From assembly GCA_016710765.1 (NCBI GenBank), contig JADJUJ010000007.1, forward strand, positions 124,001 through 188,000: a stretch of 64,000 nt of DNA. Reading direction: 5' to 3'. This stretch comes from Lewinellaceae bacterium. GTDB taxonomy: Bacteria > Bacteroidota > Bacteroidia > Chitinophagales > Saprospiraceae. Under the pieces are notes generated by a model. That model was not told the DNA's origin. It did no database searches and saw only the letters and a program-made list of their open reading frames with translations. Numbering within the stretch: position 1 is the first letter of the stretch; each line of letters starts with the position of its first letter. This document shows, piece after piece, positions 10,727 through 20,853 of this stretch. The position numbers were made by a program, and so were the translations under genes.

Positions 10727-10763
10727 AAGGCCATTCGAAGCACATGCTTTGAGTGGCCTTTTT
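10727..10763 (+). terminator. Terminator with no recognisable gene upstream
   Basis: The stem aaggccattcgaagc / gctttgagtggcctt, with one mismatch or wobble, has an acat loop and ends in TTTTT. No convincing coding region lies between 10561 and here, so it may end a small RNA or be a relic. Confidence 0.65.
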
Positions 10764-10786
10764 GTGTTATCAAATTTGCATGTGGC

Positions 10787-10925
10787 ATGGTAGCACGCCG
10801 TTTTCGGCGTTAGAACGCCAGCCGTTCACGGCTGTGAGTGTTCGTGCTTGCGATCAGAAGTAAACAAAGATGTAAAGCGCCGTGAGCGGCGACGGATCTG
10901 ACGCCGTGGCCGGCGTACTACTTCT
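10787..10925. repeat. Inverted pair of a hairpin-bearing repeat of about 45 bp
   Basis: Four short tetraloop hairpins with CGCCG/CGGCG-like stems lie at 10795-10810, 10820-10833, 10878-10891 and 10901-10916. The left pair resembles the reverse complement of the right pair, as in a REP-like doublet. The remaining bases of the 10501-11072 gap hold no gene I can support. Confidence 0.6.
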
Positions 10926-11072
10926 GTGTCGGGCCAACAATCAAAAAATTTGGGTAGTCATTTTTGTCTGGAAAACGATGCGTTTTGGCGATTTATCCCA
11001 GTATTGATCCGAGAATCATTTTAAAATTGGGGTGTATTTTAGTCAGGCATTATATACTAAACTAACCCAATC

Positions 11073-12880
11073 ATGAAAAAAACTTACCTTATCCTCTTGT
11101 TGCTGAGTTCCCTCTCTCAAACCAGTTTTGCCCAAAAAAAATCCTATACCCAACTTCCCGACCTGGAATCCTGGGTTCCAAAAATTCTATCCGACTGGTC
11201 GGCGCCCGGATGTGCTGTAGCGGTCGTGAAAGACGATAAAATCATTTATGCCAGTGGATTTGGATACCGCGACGTGGAACAAAAGAAAAAAGCCACAGCC
11301 AATACGGTGTACCAAATTGGTTCATCTACCAAGGCTTTTACGGGTGCATTGTTAGGCTGCTTGGAAAAGGAGGGCTTGTTGGATTTTGATGAAAAAACAA
11401 CAACGTATTTACCCGATGCAAAGTTTGCTAATGAGGAACTTAGTAATTCCTTGACGGTACGCGACTGGGCATGTCATCGTTCGGGCCTACCAAGACACGA
11501 TGTTTCCTGGTACCTGAACCCTACCACCCGTGATAGCCTGGTTTGGCGTTTGCGATACCTGGAACCGAATGCAAAACCCCGCACCCAATGGCAGTACAAT
11601 AACTTCGGATACCTACTCATGGGCGCGATGGCAGAACATATTACGGGTGAAAGCTGGGAAACAAATGTGCGGACCCGGTTTTTCGAGCCATTGGAAATGA
11701 ATACGGCCAATTTTGAAATCTGGAATATGCCTTTATCAGCAGATGTCGCAAAGCCATATTCCGAAAACAAAGGCATGATCAAACCCATGAAATATTATCA
11801 TATTGAGGGAATGGGACCGGCAGGCTCTATCGCTGCAAGCGCCAGCGAAATGGCCAACTGGATGATCGCCTGGCTCAATGAGGGCATGTTTCACGATAAG
11901 GAGGTTATTCCGGCCGCCTACGTGCGCGAGGCAATGTCATCGCAAATGGTAGTCAATGGCGCCCCCCCGGGTAAGGATATGCCTGACTTATTTTTTTCAA
12001 ACTACGGAATTGGATGGTTTTTGAGTTCCTACAAAGGTCATTACAGGGTAGAACATGGAGGTAATATTGATGGTTTTACCGCAAGTGTGTGTCTCTTTCA
12101 ACCGACAAACTGGGCATTGTGGTGTTGGTCAACCAAAATGCTTCCAGCGTTAACCCCATTATCCGGAATACCATTGCAGATAAACTATTGGGATTTCCCG
12201 CCTACGACTGGAATAAGGACTTGCTGGAGGCAAAGCAAAAACAGGAGGCCGCAGCAGCGACCGCAGTTGCCAATGATAGCCTGGGGCAAAAATCTGGTAC
12301 CTCGCCTTCTCATTTGTTGGGTGAATATACCGGAATGTACGAACACCCCGCTTATGGGGTGATTCAGCTGTTTGTGCGCCATGATTCCCTAATTGGGCAT
12401 ACCAAAATAGCCGATTTTTACCTAAAACATTATCACTACGACGTTTTCAAGGTGCTTTTTCTGGAGGATGCAGATGAAGAAGAAGACGGTGTAAACTTCC
12501 AGATTCAGTTCGAATCCAACTTAAAAGGTGAAATATCTGCGATGAAAGCCTACGGGCTTGAGCCATCCCTTCAGACGCCTGTTTCCTACGAAAAAAAGAT
12601 CGTCGCATTAGCAGTCGAAAAAGACGAACTACAAAAATATGTGGGCGATTATGTGTTAGGAGACATGGCAGCCAAAGTGTTCGTACAAGCAGAAAATACC
12701 CTGGTGGTTTTCGTACCTGGACAGCCCGAGTATCCTACGGAGCCCATTGGGAATCATGAATTCAGGCTCAAGGATTTAGCAGGCTATAGTGTTCGTTTTG
12801 AGGTTGATGCTGCTGGTACGGTTACCGCTGTGTACTTTATTCAGCCCAATGGAACATTCAGGGCTGAAAAGAAAAAGTAA
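11073..12880 (+). pseudogene. Serine hydrolase, beta-lactamase class C family, with a frameshift
   Basis: Exported hydrolase of the class C beta-lactamase/DD-peptidase fold (PF00144 type). Residues 1-21 form a signal peptide (MKKTYLILL...SFAQ). Active-site elements are visible: S84-S-T-K87, Y175-N-N and an HGG motif at H328 in place of KTG. The reading frame breaks at a GT dinucleotide tract, 12085-12092. The continuation in the frame ending at 12880 restores the expected sequence (TASV followed by SLSTDKLGIVVLVNQ) and adds a C-terminal DUF3471-like domain. Removing two bases would give about 601 aa. If the shift is real, the product would be 429 aa with an aberrant tail that still holds the catalytic motifs. 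Substrate unknown; peptides or D-amino-acid esters are typical of the family. Confidence 0.8.
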
Positions 12881-12959
12881 AATGGTGATTTCTATAGGGT
12901 AATAGAAAATGGGTGGAGCATGAGGTCAGGTCGGCCTACAGTTGCTTCACCCATTTTTC

Positions 12960-15900
12960 TCAAAAATCCGTCCCCAACGCAATGTGCAAAATGGGTTTTT
13001 GCACCACCCGGGTTTCAATGCCCCAGCCGTAATCAGCCCGCAGGTACATACCGAACAACAGGGTCCTGACCCCAACGCCGTAACCCACCACCAGCGGGTC
13101 TCTGAAATAGTTGACTTTCACCGTAACCGTAGGTGGGTTGTACAGGTAAATGATGTTGAGTGGGTTGGTGCCGCTGAATGGTGAACTGCCTTGCCAGGCC
13201 GTTCCGGCATCGAAAAAACCGGTCAGCTGGAAATTGCGCCAAAAGTTGCTCACCACCGGCTTGTTGGAGAAATACTTGAAAATCGGTACCCGCAGTTCGG
13301 CATTAAACAGCGCGTAGGAACTGCCATTGCGGATATTTTGCTTGAAACCGCGCACATTGGCCGCGAGTGTCTGGTAGGCAAAGTCCTCGTTTTGCGGCAC
13401 CGGAATGTTATCATTGAATTTAGGAAAAATCCAATTGTCTACGCCACCAAGGTAATAAAGGATACGCTCTGAGCCAAAGGTGGTGGCGCCAGCCAGTCGG
13501 AAAGCCAGGATAGATCGGCGGTCGATGGGTAGGTAATGCCGCGCATCCAGCCCCACCACGGTCATGAAGCCGCTGTTGAAGCGCAGGCTCCAGTTGGGCT
13601 GCGTGTTGAGTTCGAAGCGCTTCACGGCCTCTACAAATATTTTGGCGCGCGTTCCGGTGCGAATATTGAGGTCGATGTCCACGGTATTGTCGTAAATGGC
13701 ACTGAGCCGGAAAGCGGCGCGCTGCTCCGCGAAGTCTGGTGCATCCAGCGTTGCCTGGTCGGTACTCAGGGCAATGGCTTTGTCCTGGCGCAGGGTAAAA
13801 GTACCCCTGATGCTGGTATAAGTATCAAAGGGTAGCGCAATTCATACTGCCCCAGGATGGTGTTGTTGCGCACCTGCTGGATGTTGTTCAGGGCCGTCAC
13901 GTTGGTTCTGCGGTACAAAGCGTAGCGCTTATCCAGCCGGTGCCGTTTGTTGTCCATCCACAGGTAATATTCCGCGCCATTAAAGGTGGTGGGCAAACGG
14001 AATCCGGCTTCCACTACATAGTCTTCCAGTAAATCCTTGAAATTGGCTTTGATGAGGATGCCCGGCGGTGGGGTCCGGAAGGTGCCCGGCGTTCCGGCGT
14101 AACTGTCGAGGCCCTCAAACAGCAGGTTGTTGTCCATGCTGGTAGAAATGTAATCGGTGCGGAAGTGCAGGCGGTAGGGTACAATCCGGGAAGGGTAGAA
14201 GCGGATAACGGACGAGGGGTAGTTGGCCGCGAGCCCCCTGCGTAGGGGCTTGATGGGGCGCAAACCTTCTACCGGCACGGGCTTTTCTTCCGGTGCACGC
14301 GCGACTTCAGGTTGCGCTGCGGCGTCGGGACTGGGTGCGCTGAGGTAATCCGGTATTTGAAAAAGCGCGCCTGGCGGGATGTCTGGGATGGTGTCAGTCC
14401 TTGGAATATCAAGTGGAAAAGCCTTAGCAGGTGTGGTTACATTGCCCAGAGGCTTATCTATACGTTGTTCGGGTTGGGGGAGTCCCATGGAGGTGAGCTG
14501 CAGGCTTTTGGCACGGGTAATCCAGGCAGGTGTGTAGTTTCGGGTTTCGCGGTCCGACAGGTAAAAGTGAATGCTGCCCTGGCGCTGGAAAGCTTCGATC
14601 TGCCGTCCGCTGCGGCCAGCGGTATGGTACATCTCCAGGTTTTGCCGGAAATTGGTTTGGTTGTACGTCACCGCCTTTTTTCGGTATACAGGAATGGTCC
14701 GGATGCTGTCGATCTGGGTCGAATCCAGGTTGACCCGCACGGAATCCTCCGGAACCAGCAGACGAAGCGCTTTTTTCCCGTGGCCATTCGCCCTGAAGAT
14801 CTTTGCTTAACCCGCGGGCGTCGGCGCCATCGTGAAGGTAAAACACCGTTTGGTAATAGGCCACATAGGGCTTCAAAAAGCCGGCCTGACGGTTCACTAC
14901 ACCACTTTCATCGCTCAGGTAGGCAAAATAGGTGCTGTCCATCCCTACCGGACAGCGCTCATTGGCAAAGGGGGTATCGGTCAGGCGTTGCAATTCCGGG
15001 CTTCGGGTTTCCAGGTCGTAAAAAAAGACATCGAAGTTGTTGATCGGCAGGATGGTGTCGATCTTTTGGGGCGACAAGGTATCAGACATGCGGTTGCTGC
15101 TGAACAGCACGCCTTTACGGCCATCGAGCACCGTTATGGAAGCATCCAGATCGTCCCAGAAGTCCTGAGTGATCCGGTCGGTCTGGCGGTTTACGGTCCG
15201 AAAAATGAACAAATCGGAGTAGCCTTTAACAGCGGCGGAAAAAAGCATGTCAACCGGACTAATAAAATCCATGCTGTACACCCGCTGGTAGTCGGCTGGC
15301 AGTTCTACGCGCTCCTTCTTCTCTTTGGGTTTTGCAGGGTTAAGGATGCTGAGGTACAGCAAGTCGCGTTTTTCGTACAGTATGCCCAGCTGCTGGTTGT
15401 CGGGGTGCCATTTCACCAGCGGGTAATTTTGGTCAAGGTCCTGCTGGGAGTTGCGCATACCGCCTTTCATAACCAGTTTCTTTTTTCCAGTCTGGAGGTC
15501 GGCCACCCACACTTTCCATTTGCCAATATCGTTGCTCACCCAAACCATCCGTTGCCCGTCGGGGCTCAGTTGTGCCCTGAAAAACGGCAGTTTTTTCTTG
15601 TTTTTTATGACAAACTGCTGGGTTTCGTCGGGCAGCGCGGTATACAGGGCTTCTTCGGCGTAGCGCTGCCGAAAGTACTCCATCAGGGAGTCGGTGGTAC
15701 GGCGGTAGCCGGTTCCGAGCACATAAAGAAAGCCGGCATCGATGCTTCGGTTGATGCGGGTAAGGTAAAGCAGGTTGCTGACAGTGCCTTTACCGAAGTG
15801 GAGGCTGATGTAATACCAAAATGCATGACCGGCAAGCCGCGGATGTTCTTTCGCCAGCTTGTCGAAGTCCTTGTATTTCTCAGAAGCCAGCAGATCGCGC

Positions 15901-16469
15901 AGCTGGTTGTCGTTGTCCACATTCCACTCCTCGCCGCAATAGGCCAGCAGTCCGTTGGTGTACCAACCCGGCAGGTTGAGCAATACAGCATTTTGTACAA
16001 TCTCCTGAATGTTGCTCCCAAACAACATGGAATTGAGGATGACGCCTGCTACCCCTTCCCGGATTTGCGCGCGAAGGTGCTGGTGATTGCCGTCGAAATA
16101 CACGAAAATTTTGTTGCCCACTACCTTTGTTTCACCGGCCCGCAGTTGAAAAATATCCTCTTCGCCTATGTTGCTTTGTTTGAGATCGGTCAGATCGATG
16201 AACACCAGCATTTCAATTTTGTCCGTCATCTGATGCTCCAGCAATTGCTGCACGGCGCCAAAGTCGTATTCCGCCATTTGCAGGGCCGACTGCGCGATGT
16301 TGCGCGCATCGCCGTACCAATAGGTGTCGAAATTGGCCGTCTCGTAGTGCAACCAGTCGTCGAATTGCCGGTGGTACTGGATGCGGTTTTTACCAAAGGA
16401 AGTCTGGGAAGTGGTTTGGGCGCACAACAGCGCCGGAAATCCCAACAGGAAAAGGTATATTATACGCAT
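12960..16469 (-). pseudogene. Large propeller/outer-membrane-barrel protein with two frameshifts
   Basis: Three minus-strand frames form one protein of about 1,170 residues. The start at 16469 (MRIIYLFLLGFPALLCAQ, a signal peptide) is better than 16493. Residues about 25-270 resemble peptidase MA-like (gluzincin-type) domains, but REGVAGVIL stands where HExxH would be expected, so it is probably inactive. A TolB/PD40-like propeller follows (LSPDGQRMVWVSND, FSSNR). The C-terminus (12960 to about 13900) looks like a BamA/Omp85-like surface barrel ending in aromatic F. The frame breaks once in tggccacggg (minus strand, about 14781-14784; one extra base) and once in ccctttgat (about 13828-13832; one T missing). 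Both lie in short homopolymers. Probable role: outer-membrane surface protein of unknown substrate. Confidence 0.75.
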
Positions 16470-16686
16470 AAGAACGGTGGTGTGTAAGTGCAAATGAGGG
16501 GTATGTATACAACGCGCAAGGATCGAATAAGATTATAAACTTTGCTGCCGGAAGTTACTGCAAAGACAGGATTATCCATTTCATTGTTGTCTTAAGTCGT
16601 GCTTTTCTTGGGTGGAATGCATAAAATGTCGTGCAAATGCGATTTTTTTGTAAAAATTTGCCCGATATGCGCCAAAAGTAACGACC

Positions 16687-17193
16687 ATGCAGAACAGCGC
16701 CCAACCCATCCTGAAACCCGAATTGCAAAGCTTTGATCTTTTTTTAGAAGGAATTGCGCTGCTTTTTCTGCTTGCACTCTTCCTGTTTCCTGTCTTGAAC
16801 TACAGCTCCCTGCCCGATGTCATTCCCCGGCATTTTAACCTCAGGGGAGAAGCAGATGGTTTTGGACAAAAAGGCATGCTTTGGTTGCTGCCGGGTTCAG
16901 GGCTGTGTTTGTATGCCCTGCTTACTTTGCTGAACCGCAAACCCCATGTTTTCAATTTCCCGGTAAAAATAACCGAAGAAAACGCCCTGCAGCAGTATAC
17001 CAAGGCCACCCGTTTGATCAGGTTGCTCAAGGCTTTTGTGCTGTTGTTGTTCAGCTACATCACCTGGGAAATGATAAGGGGTGCCTTGCAGCAGGAACTT
17101 ATGCTGGGCCGTTTTTTTCTGCCAGTTCTATTTATGGGCATGTTTGGCATTCTAGTCTGGTACCTGTATGCCGCCATGCGAAAAGGCAGTTGA
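16687..17193 (+). CDS. DUF1648-containing membrane protein
   Basis: Small inner-membrane protein (168 aa). It has four likely membrane segments, at about 22-40, 62-82, 107-127 and 138-158. The loop SLPDVIPRHFNLRGEADGFG after the first segment is the hallmark of DUF1648, found in SdpI-like and related proteins. Its function is not established. It is divergent from the outer-membrane gene at 16469 and its stop codon lies only 2 bp from the convergent stop of the SDR gene. Confidence 0.8.
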   Translation: MQNSAQPILKPELQSFDLFLEGIALLFLLALFLFPVLNYSSLPDVIPRHFNLRGEADGFGQKGMLWLLPGSGLCLYALLTLLNRKPHVFNFPVKITEENALQQYTKATRLIRLLKAFVLLLFSYITWEMIRGALQQELMLGRFFLPVLFMGMFGILVWYLYAAMRKGS

Positions 17194-17195
17194 AT

Positions 17196-17894
17196 TTACC
17201 AGGGAATGCGCTGCTTATCGCGCCAAAAATACCCCGACAAGGTTGCTTCAGGATCAGTGGCCAACCAGACTGCCGTTTCAGCACCCTTTTCCACCGACCG
17301 GACTGCTCCGCTGCCACCCATATCGGTTTTTACCCAGCCGGGCGACATGGCGTTGACCACAATGCCATCTGCCGCCATGGCATGCGCTACCTGACGGGTA
17401 ATCCCGTTCATCAAGGTTTTGGAGAGGCAGTACACCGGCGACCAGCCGCCAACCGGGGCGCTCATACTTCCCCCATCAGAACTCATGAAAATGATCCGTG
17501 AACCGCGTTTGAGCAGGGGGTGGAACGACTGTACCACCTGCAATGCACCCACCGCATTGGCTTGCAGTACCTGCCAGATTAAATCCGCAGGCGCTTCCAG
17601 AATTTGTTGGTCATTTTTTAGCAGGATACCGGCATTGTTAATCAGAACATCCAGGGCAGTACCTTTATTTGTCAGTTGTTCAGCGGCAGCGGCAATGCTT
17701 TCGGGGCTGCCCAGATCCATTTCCAACCAGGTCACGGCATACCCTTTTGCCTGCAAGGCCGCCACAGCTGCCTGGCCGCGTTCGGGGTTTCTGGCCGACA
17801 GAATTACCGAACAGCCCGCGGCACCCAGCTGCCGGGCTATTTCGAACCCAATGCCTTTGTTGGCGCCGGTGACGAGTACAGTTTTCATGTTCAT
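17196..17894 (-). CDS. Short-chain dehydrogenase/reductase
   Basis: Cytosolic NAD(P)-dependent oxidoreductase of the classical SDR family (232 aa). The Rossmann motif TGANKGIG is at residues 9-16, NNAG at 86-89, the catalytic Ser at 138/139 and Y155-x3-K159. PGWVKTDMGG near residue 185 is typical of carbonyl-reductase-like members. The start may be the MKTVL methionine at 17888. Substrate cannot be told from sequence. Confidence 0.9.
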   Translation of the reverse strand: MNMKTVLVTGANKGIGFEIARQLGAAGCSVILSARNPERGQAAVAALQAKGYAVTWLEMDLGSPESIAAAAEQLTNKGTALDVLINNAGILLKNDQQILEAPADLIWQVLQANAVGALQVVQSFHPLLKRGSRIIFMSSDGGSMSAPVGGWSPVYCLSKTLMNGITRQVAHAMAADGIVVNAMSPGWVKTDMGGSGAVRSVEKGAETAVWLATDPEATLSGYFWRDKQRIPW

Positions 17895-17984
17895 CGCTTT
17901 ATGATATTTACAGTGTAAGGTAGCGTCGGCAATGCAAAAAATCTACCTGATGGTTGATCCATGTTTTTGGGTTTTTTCAGTTTT

Positions 17985-18470
17985 GCTGCGCAAACTAGTT
18001 GTCCCGCAGAACGCGCCGATGGGCGCAGAAGATATGTCGGATTAACTAGTTGTCCCGCAGAACGCGCAGATAGGCGCAGAAGATATGTCGGATTAACTAA
18101 TTGTCCCGCAGAACGCACAGATGTTATGTGGTGCAAAATAGTTGTCCCGCAGAGCGCGCAGATAGGCGCAGAAGATATGTCGGATTAATTAGTTGTCCCG
18201 CAGAACGCGCCGATGTTATGTGGTGCAAAATAGTTGTCCCGCAGAGCGCGCAGATAGGCGCAGAAGATATGTCGGATTAACTAGTTGTCCCGCAGAATGC
18301 GCAGATACCCGCAGATTTTTTGAAATAGCCCAGCTTGTGTACCCGCAGATGTTTTGCGCAGCAAAACATCTGCGGGTATCTGCGCGTTCTGCGGGACACT
18401 TATTTGCGCAGCAAAACTTCTGCTGATGCTGCGTGTTCAGCGGGACACTTATTTGCGCAGCAAACTACCA
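17985..18470. repeat. Tandem repeat array, alternating 51- and 41-nt units
   Basis: Units begin with ttgtcccgcag at 17999, 18050, 18101, 18142, 18193, 18234 and 18285, giving periods 51, 51, 41, 51, 41 and 51. The long unit carries gcgcagaagatatgtcgga; the short unit carries atgttatgtggtgcaaaata. Beyond 18340 the same motif appears inverted (gcgttctgcgggacac). Open frames here merely translate the repeat and look non-coding. The array fills most of the gap between the SDR gene and metG. Confidence 0.85.
18341..18377. other. Perfect 17-bp palindrome with 3-nt loop
   Basis: acccgcagatgttttgc is followed by gca and then the exact reverse complement. It sits where the tandem array changes orientation. 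It could act as a hairpin terminator-like element, but no U-tract follows. Confidence 0.7.
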
Positions 18471-18498
18471 GAAACAAAAATACCAATATTGCCATCCA

Positions 18499-20655
18499 TT
18501 AACTCACGCCGCCGCCATTCGTCCACGTTGTGATAGGCGATACAAAGCAGAGTTTACCCTCCGGGTTGTCGGCCATGAGGATCATGCCCTCCGATTCGAT
18601 GCCCATCATCTTGCGCGGCGCCAGGTTGGCCAGCACAATTACCTGTTGGCCGATCACTTCCTCCGGACCGTAATGTTCAGCGATGCCGGAAAGGATGGTC
18701 CGCTGCTCAAAGCCTAAGTCGACGGTGAGTTTGAGCAGTTTTTTTGATTTTTCCATTTTTTCAGCCGTCAGGATGGTGCCCGTGCGGATGTCGAGTTTGG
18801 CAAAATCGTCGTATTGAATCGTGTCTTTCATGGGTGCTGGTTCGGCCGCTGTGGCGACAGCAGTGGATAATTCAGTATTGTTGTTGGCGGCATCAGTGGC
18901 TTCCAGTTTGGCCACCTGCGCAGCAATCACCTCGTCGGGGATGCGGGTAAACAAATGTTCAGCAGTCCCCAATGCGTGCATAGGCCGCATGATCGGGTTG
19001 CCTTCAGCCAGTTCGTTGAGCATGTCGAGCCATTCCCCCTGATCGTGGAAGGCAGGCAGGTTGAGCATGGTGCGCATGCGGGCGGCAGCAAACGGGATAA
19101 ACGGGCGGGCGGCCACCGATAGCGCAGCCACATATTGCAAACTGAGGTTCATGACCACCTTTACTTTTTCGGGGTCTTCTTTTTCCAGTTTCCAGGGTTC
19201 GTTGAATTGGAGCAAAGCATTGCCTGCGCCCGAAATTTCCATGAAAATGCGCAGGGCTTCCCGGAAATTAAAATGCTCAATTTCCCGTCCGAGGTCTTCG
19301 AGTTTCAGGTGCAGCAAATGCAAATCAGCGTCGAAAGTGGTGGTTTGGGTGGCATCCCAACCGCTGCGGCATTCTCTGCTGAGGTCGACATCCGGTACCA
19401 GTCCGCTGTAGAATTTATGCGACAGCACCAGCACCCGGTTTACGAAATTGGCCAGGTTGTTCACCAGCTCGGAGTTGGTGCTCTCCTGAAATCCCTTCCA
19501 GGTGAACTCGCTGTCTTTTTGCTCCGGCATGTTTTTGATCATGTTGTACCGCAGCGCATCTTCCTGCCCCGGCAGTTCTTCGCAGTACTCGTGTACCCAC
19601 ACCGCCCAGTTGCGCGAGGTCGATAGTTTGCGGCCTTCCAGGTTCAGGAACTGGTTGGCCGGCACGTTGACCGGAAGGATAAACTCGCCATGCGCCTGCA
19701 AGATGGCCGGAAATATCAGGCAGTGGAAAACGATGTTGTCTTTGCCAATAAAATGCACCAGCGAAGTATCTTCATCCTTCCAGTAGGGCTCCCAGTCCCG
19801 GTTGTGGTCGAGCGCCCATTGTTTGGTGGCGGAAATGTAGCCAATGGGTGCATCCAGCCACACGTACAATTTTTTGCCTGCTGCCCCTGGCAGTTCTGCG
19901 GGCACATCCACGCCCCAATCGAGGTCGCGGGTCATGGCGCGGGGCTGCAGGCCGCCATCGAGCCAGGAGTTGCACTGCCCGATGACGTGGTTTTTCCAGT
20001 CGGCCGGGTTGTGCAGTTGTACGCCATTCAGGGTGCCCTGGTTGATCCATTCCCGCAGCCAGGCCTCGTGCTCATTGAGTTTCAAGTACCAGTGGGTGGT
20101 GGGTTTCAATACGGGCGTGCTGCCGCTGAGGGTGGAGCGGGGGTTGATTAGTTCGGTAGGACTGAGAGTAGAGCCGCAGCGCTCGCATTGGTCGCCATAG
20201 GCATCCGGATTGGCGCAAGTGGGGCAGGTGCCGATAATGTAGCGGTCGGCCAGGAACACACCCGCCTGCTCGTCGAAATACTGGTCGCTGATTTTTTCTT
20301 CAAACTGCCCGTTGTGCAGCAGCGTTCTGAAAAAACCCTGAGAGGTTTCGTGGTGCAGCGGATCGGAGGTGCGGTGATAAATGTCGAATTCGATGCCTAT
20401 TTTTTGGAAGGTATCCCGCAACAAAGCGTGGTACTGGTCTACAATTTGCTTGGGCGAAGTACCCTCTTTCCGGGCTTTGATGGTGATGGCTGCGCCATGT
20501 TCATCAGAACCACACACAAACACAACGTCTTTGCCCATCAGGCGCAGGTAGCGCACGTACACGTCGGCAGGCAGGTAGGCGCCGGCCAGGTGGCCGATGT
20601 GCAGCGGGCCGTTGGCATAGGGTAGGGCAGCGGTGACAAGGTGTCTTTTTTTCAT
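18499..20655 (-). CDS. metG: Methionine--tRNA ligase
   Basis: Charges tRNA-Met in the cytosol. I chose ATG 20655 (MKKRHLVTAALPYANGPLHIG), since the upstream extension is not family-like, giving 718 aa. HIGH motif H19-IG-H22; zinc ligands C144/C147 and C157/C160 in the connective peptide; KMSKS counterpart KLSTS at 343-347; anticodon-binding helical domain; and a C-terminal EMAP/Trbp111-like tRNA-binding domain at about 612-718 (FAKLDIRTGTI, NLAPRKMMGI). This long form with the appended OB-fold is usual in Bacteroidota. Confidence 0.97.
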   Translation of the reverse strand: MKKRHLVTAALPYANGPLHIGHLAGAYLPADVYVRYLRLMGKDVVFVCGSDEHGAAITIKARKEGTSPKQIVDQYHALLRDTFQKIGIEFDIYHRTSDPLHHETSQGFFRTLLHNGQFEEKISDQYFDEQAGVFLADRYIIGTCPTCANPDAYGDQCERCGSTLSPTELINPRSTLSGSTPVLKPTTHWYLKLNEHEAWLREWINQGTLNGVQLHNPADWKNHVIGQCNSWLDGGLQPRAMTRDLDWGVDVPAELPGAAGKKLYVWLDAPIGYISATKQWALDHNRDWEPYWKDEDTSLVHFIGKDNIVFHCLIFPAILQAHGEFILPVNVPANQFLNLEGRKLSTSRNWAVWVHEYCEELPGQEDALRYNMIKNMPEQKDSEFTWKGFQESTNSELVNNLANFVNRVLVLSHKFYSGLVPDVDLSRECRSGWDATQTTTFDADLHLLHLKLEDLGREIEHFNFREALRIFMEISGAGNALLQFNEPWKLEKEDPEKVKVVMNLSLQYVAALSVAARPFIPFAAARMRTMLNLPAFHDQGEWLDMLNELAEGNPIMRPMHALGTAEHLFTRIPDEVIAAQVAKLEATDAANNNTELSTAVATAAEPAPMKDTIQYDDFAKLDIRTGTILTAEKMEKSKKLLKLTVDLGFEQRTILSGIAEHYGPEEVIGQQVIVLANLAPRKMMGIESEGMILMADNPEGKLCFVSPITTWTNGGGVS

Positions 20656-20853
20656 GGGTATCAGACTTTGGCTGTTGGTCCGGGAATGGCTTGTGAAAAG
20701 CCTTAGAACAGCGGCATTTGTTGTTTGCGCCGCAAAGGTAAGCACTTGTTTGGGATTTCGATTTAGCGCACTGCCAGGCTTTTACTTTGATTCCGGATGC
20801 CACTCAATCATAAATCGTAAATCATGCCAGCGCAAATCGAAAATTTCCCCGGA

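Noticed and set aside
10584..10793. 69-aa plus-strand ORF
   Set aside because: It crosses the hairpin and terminator at 10615-10763 and has no family-like sequence.
14832..16487. 551-aa plus-strand ORF antisense to the propeller protein
   Set aside because: The minus strand encodes a signal peptide and recognisable domains; the antisense frame has none.
17891..18426. ORFs inside the tandem array (both strands)
   Set aside because: They only translate the repeat unit, giving short repeated peptides (such as SARSAGQLVNPTYLLR).
17985..18470. CRISPR array
   Set aside because: Units are contiguous with no variable spacers and periods of 51/41 nt; no cas genes are present.
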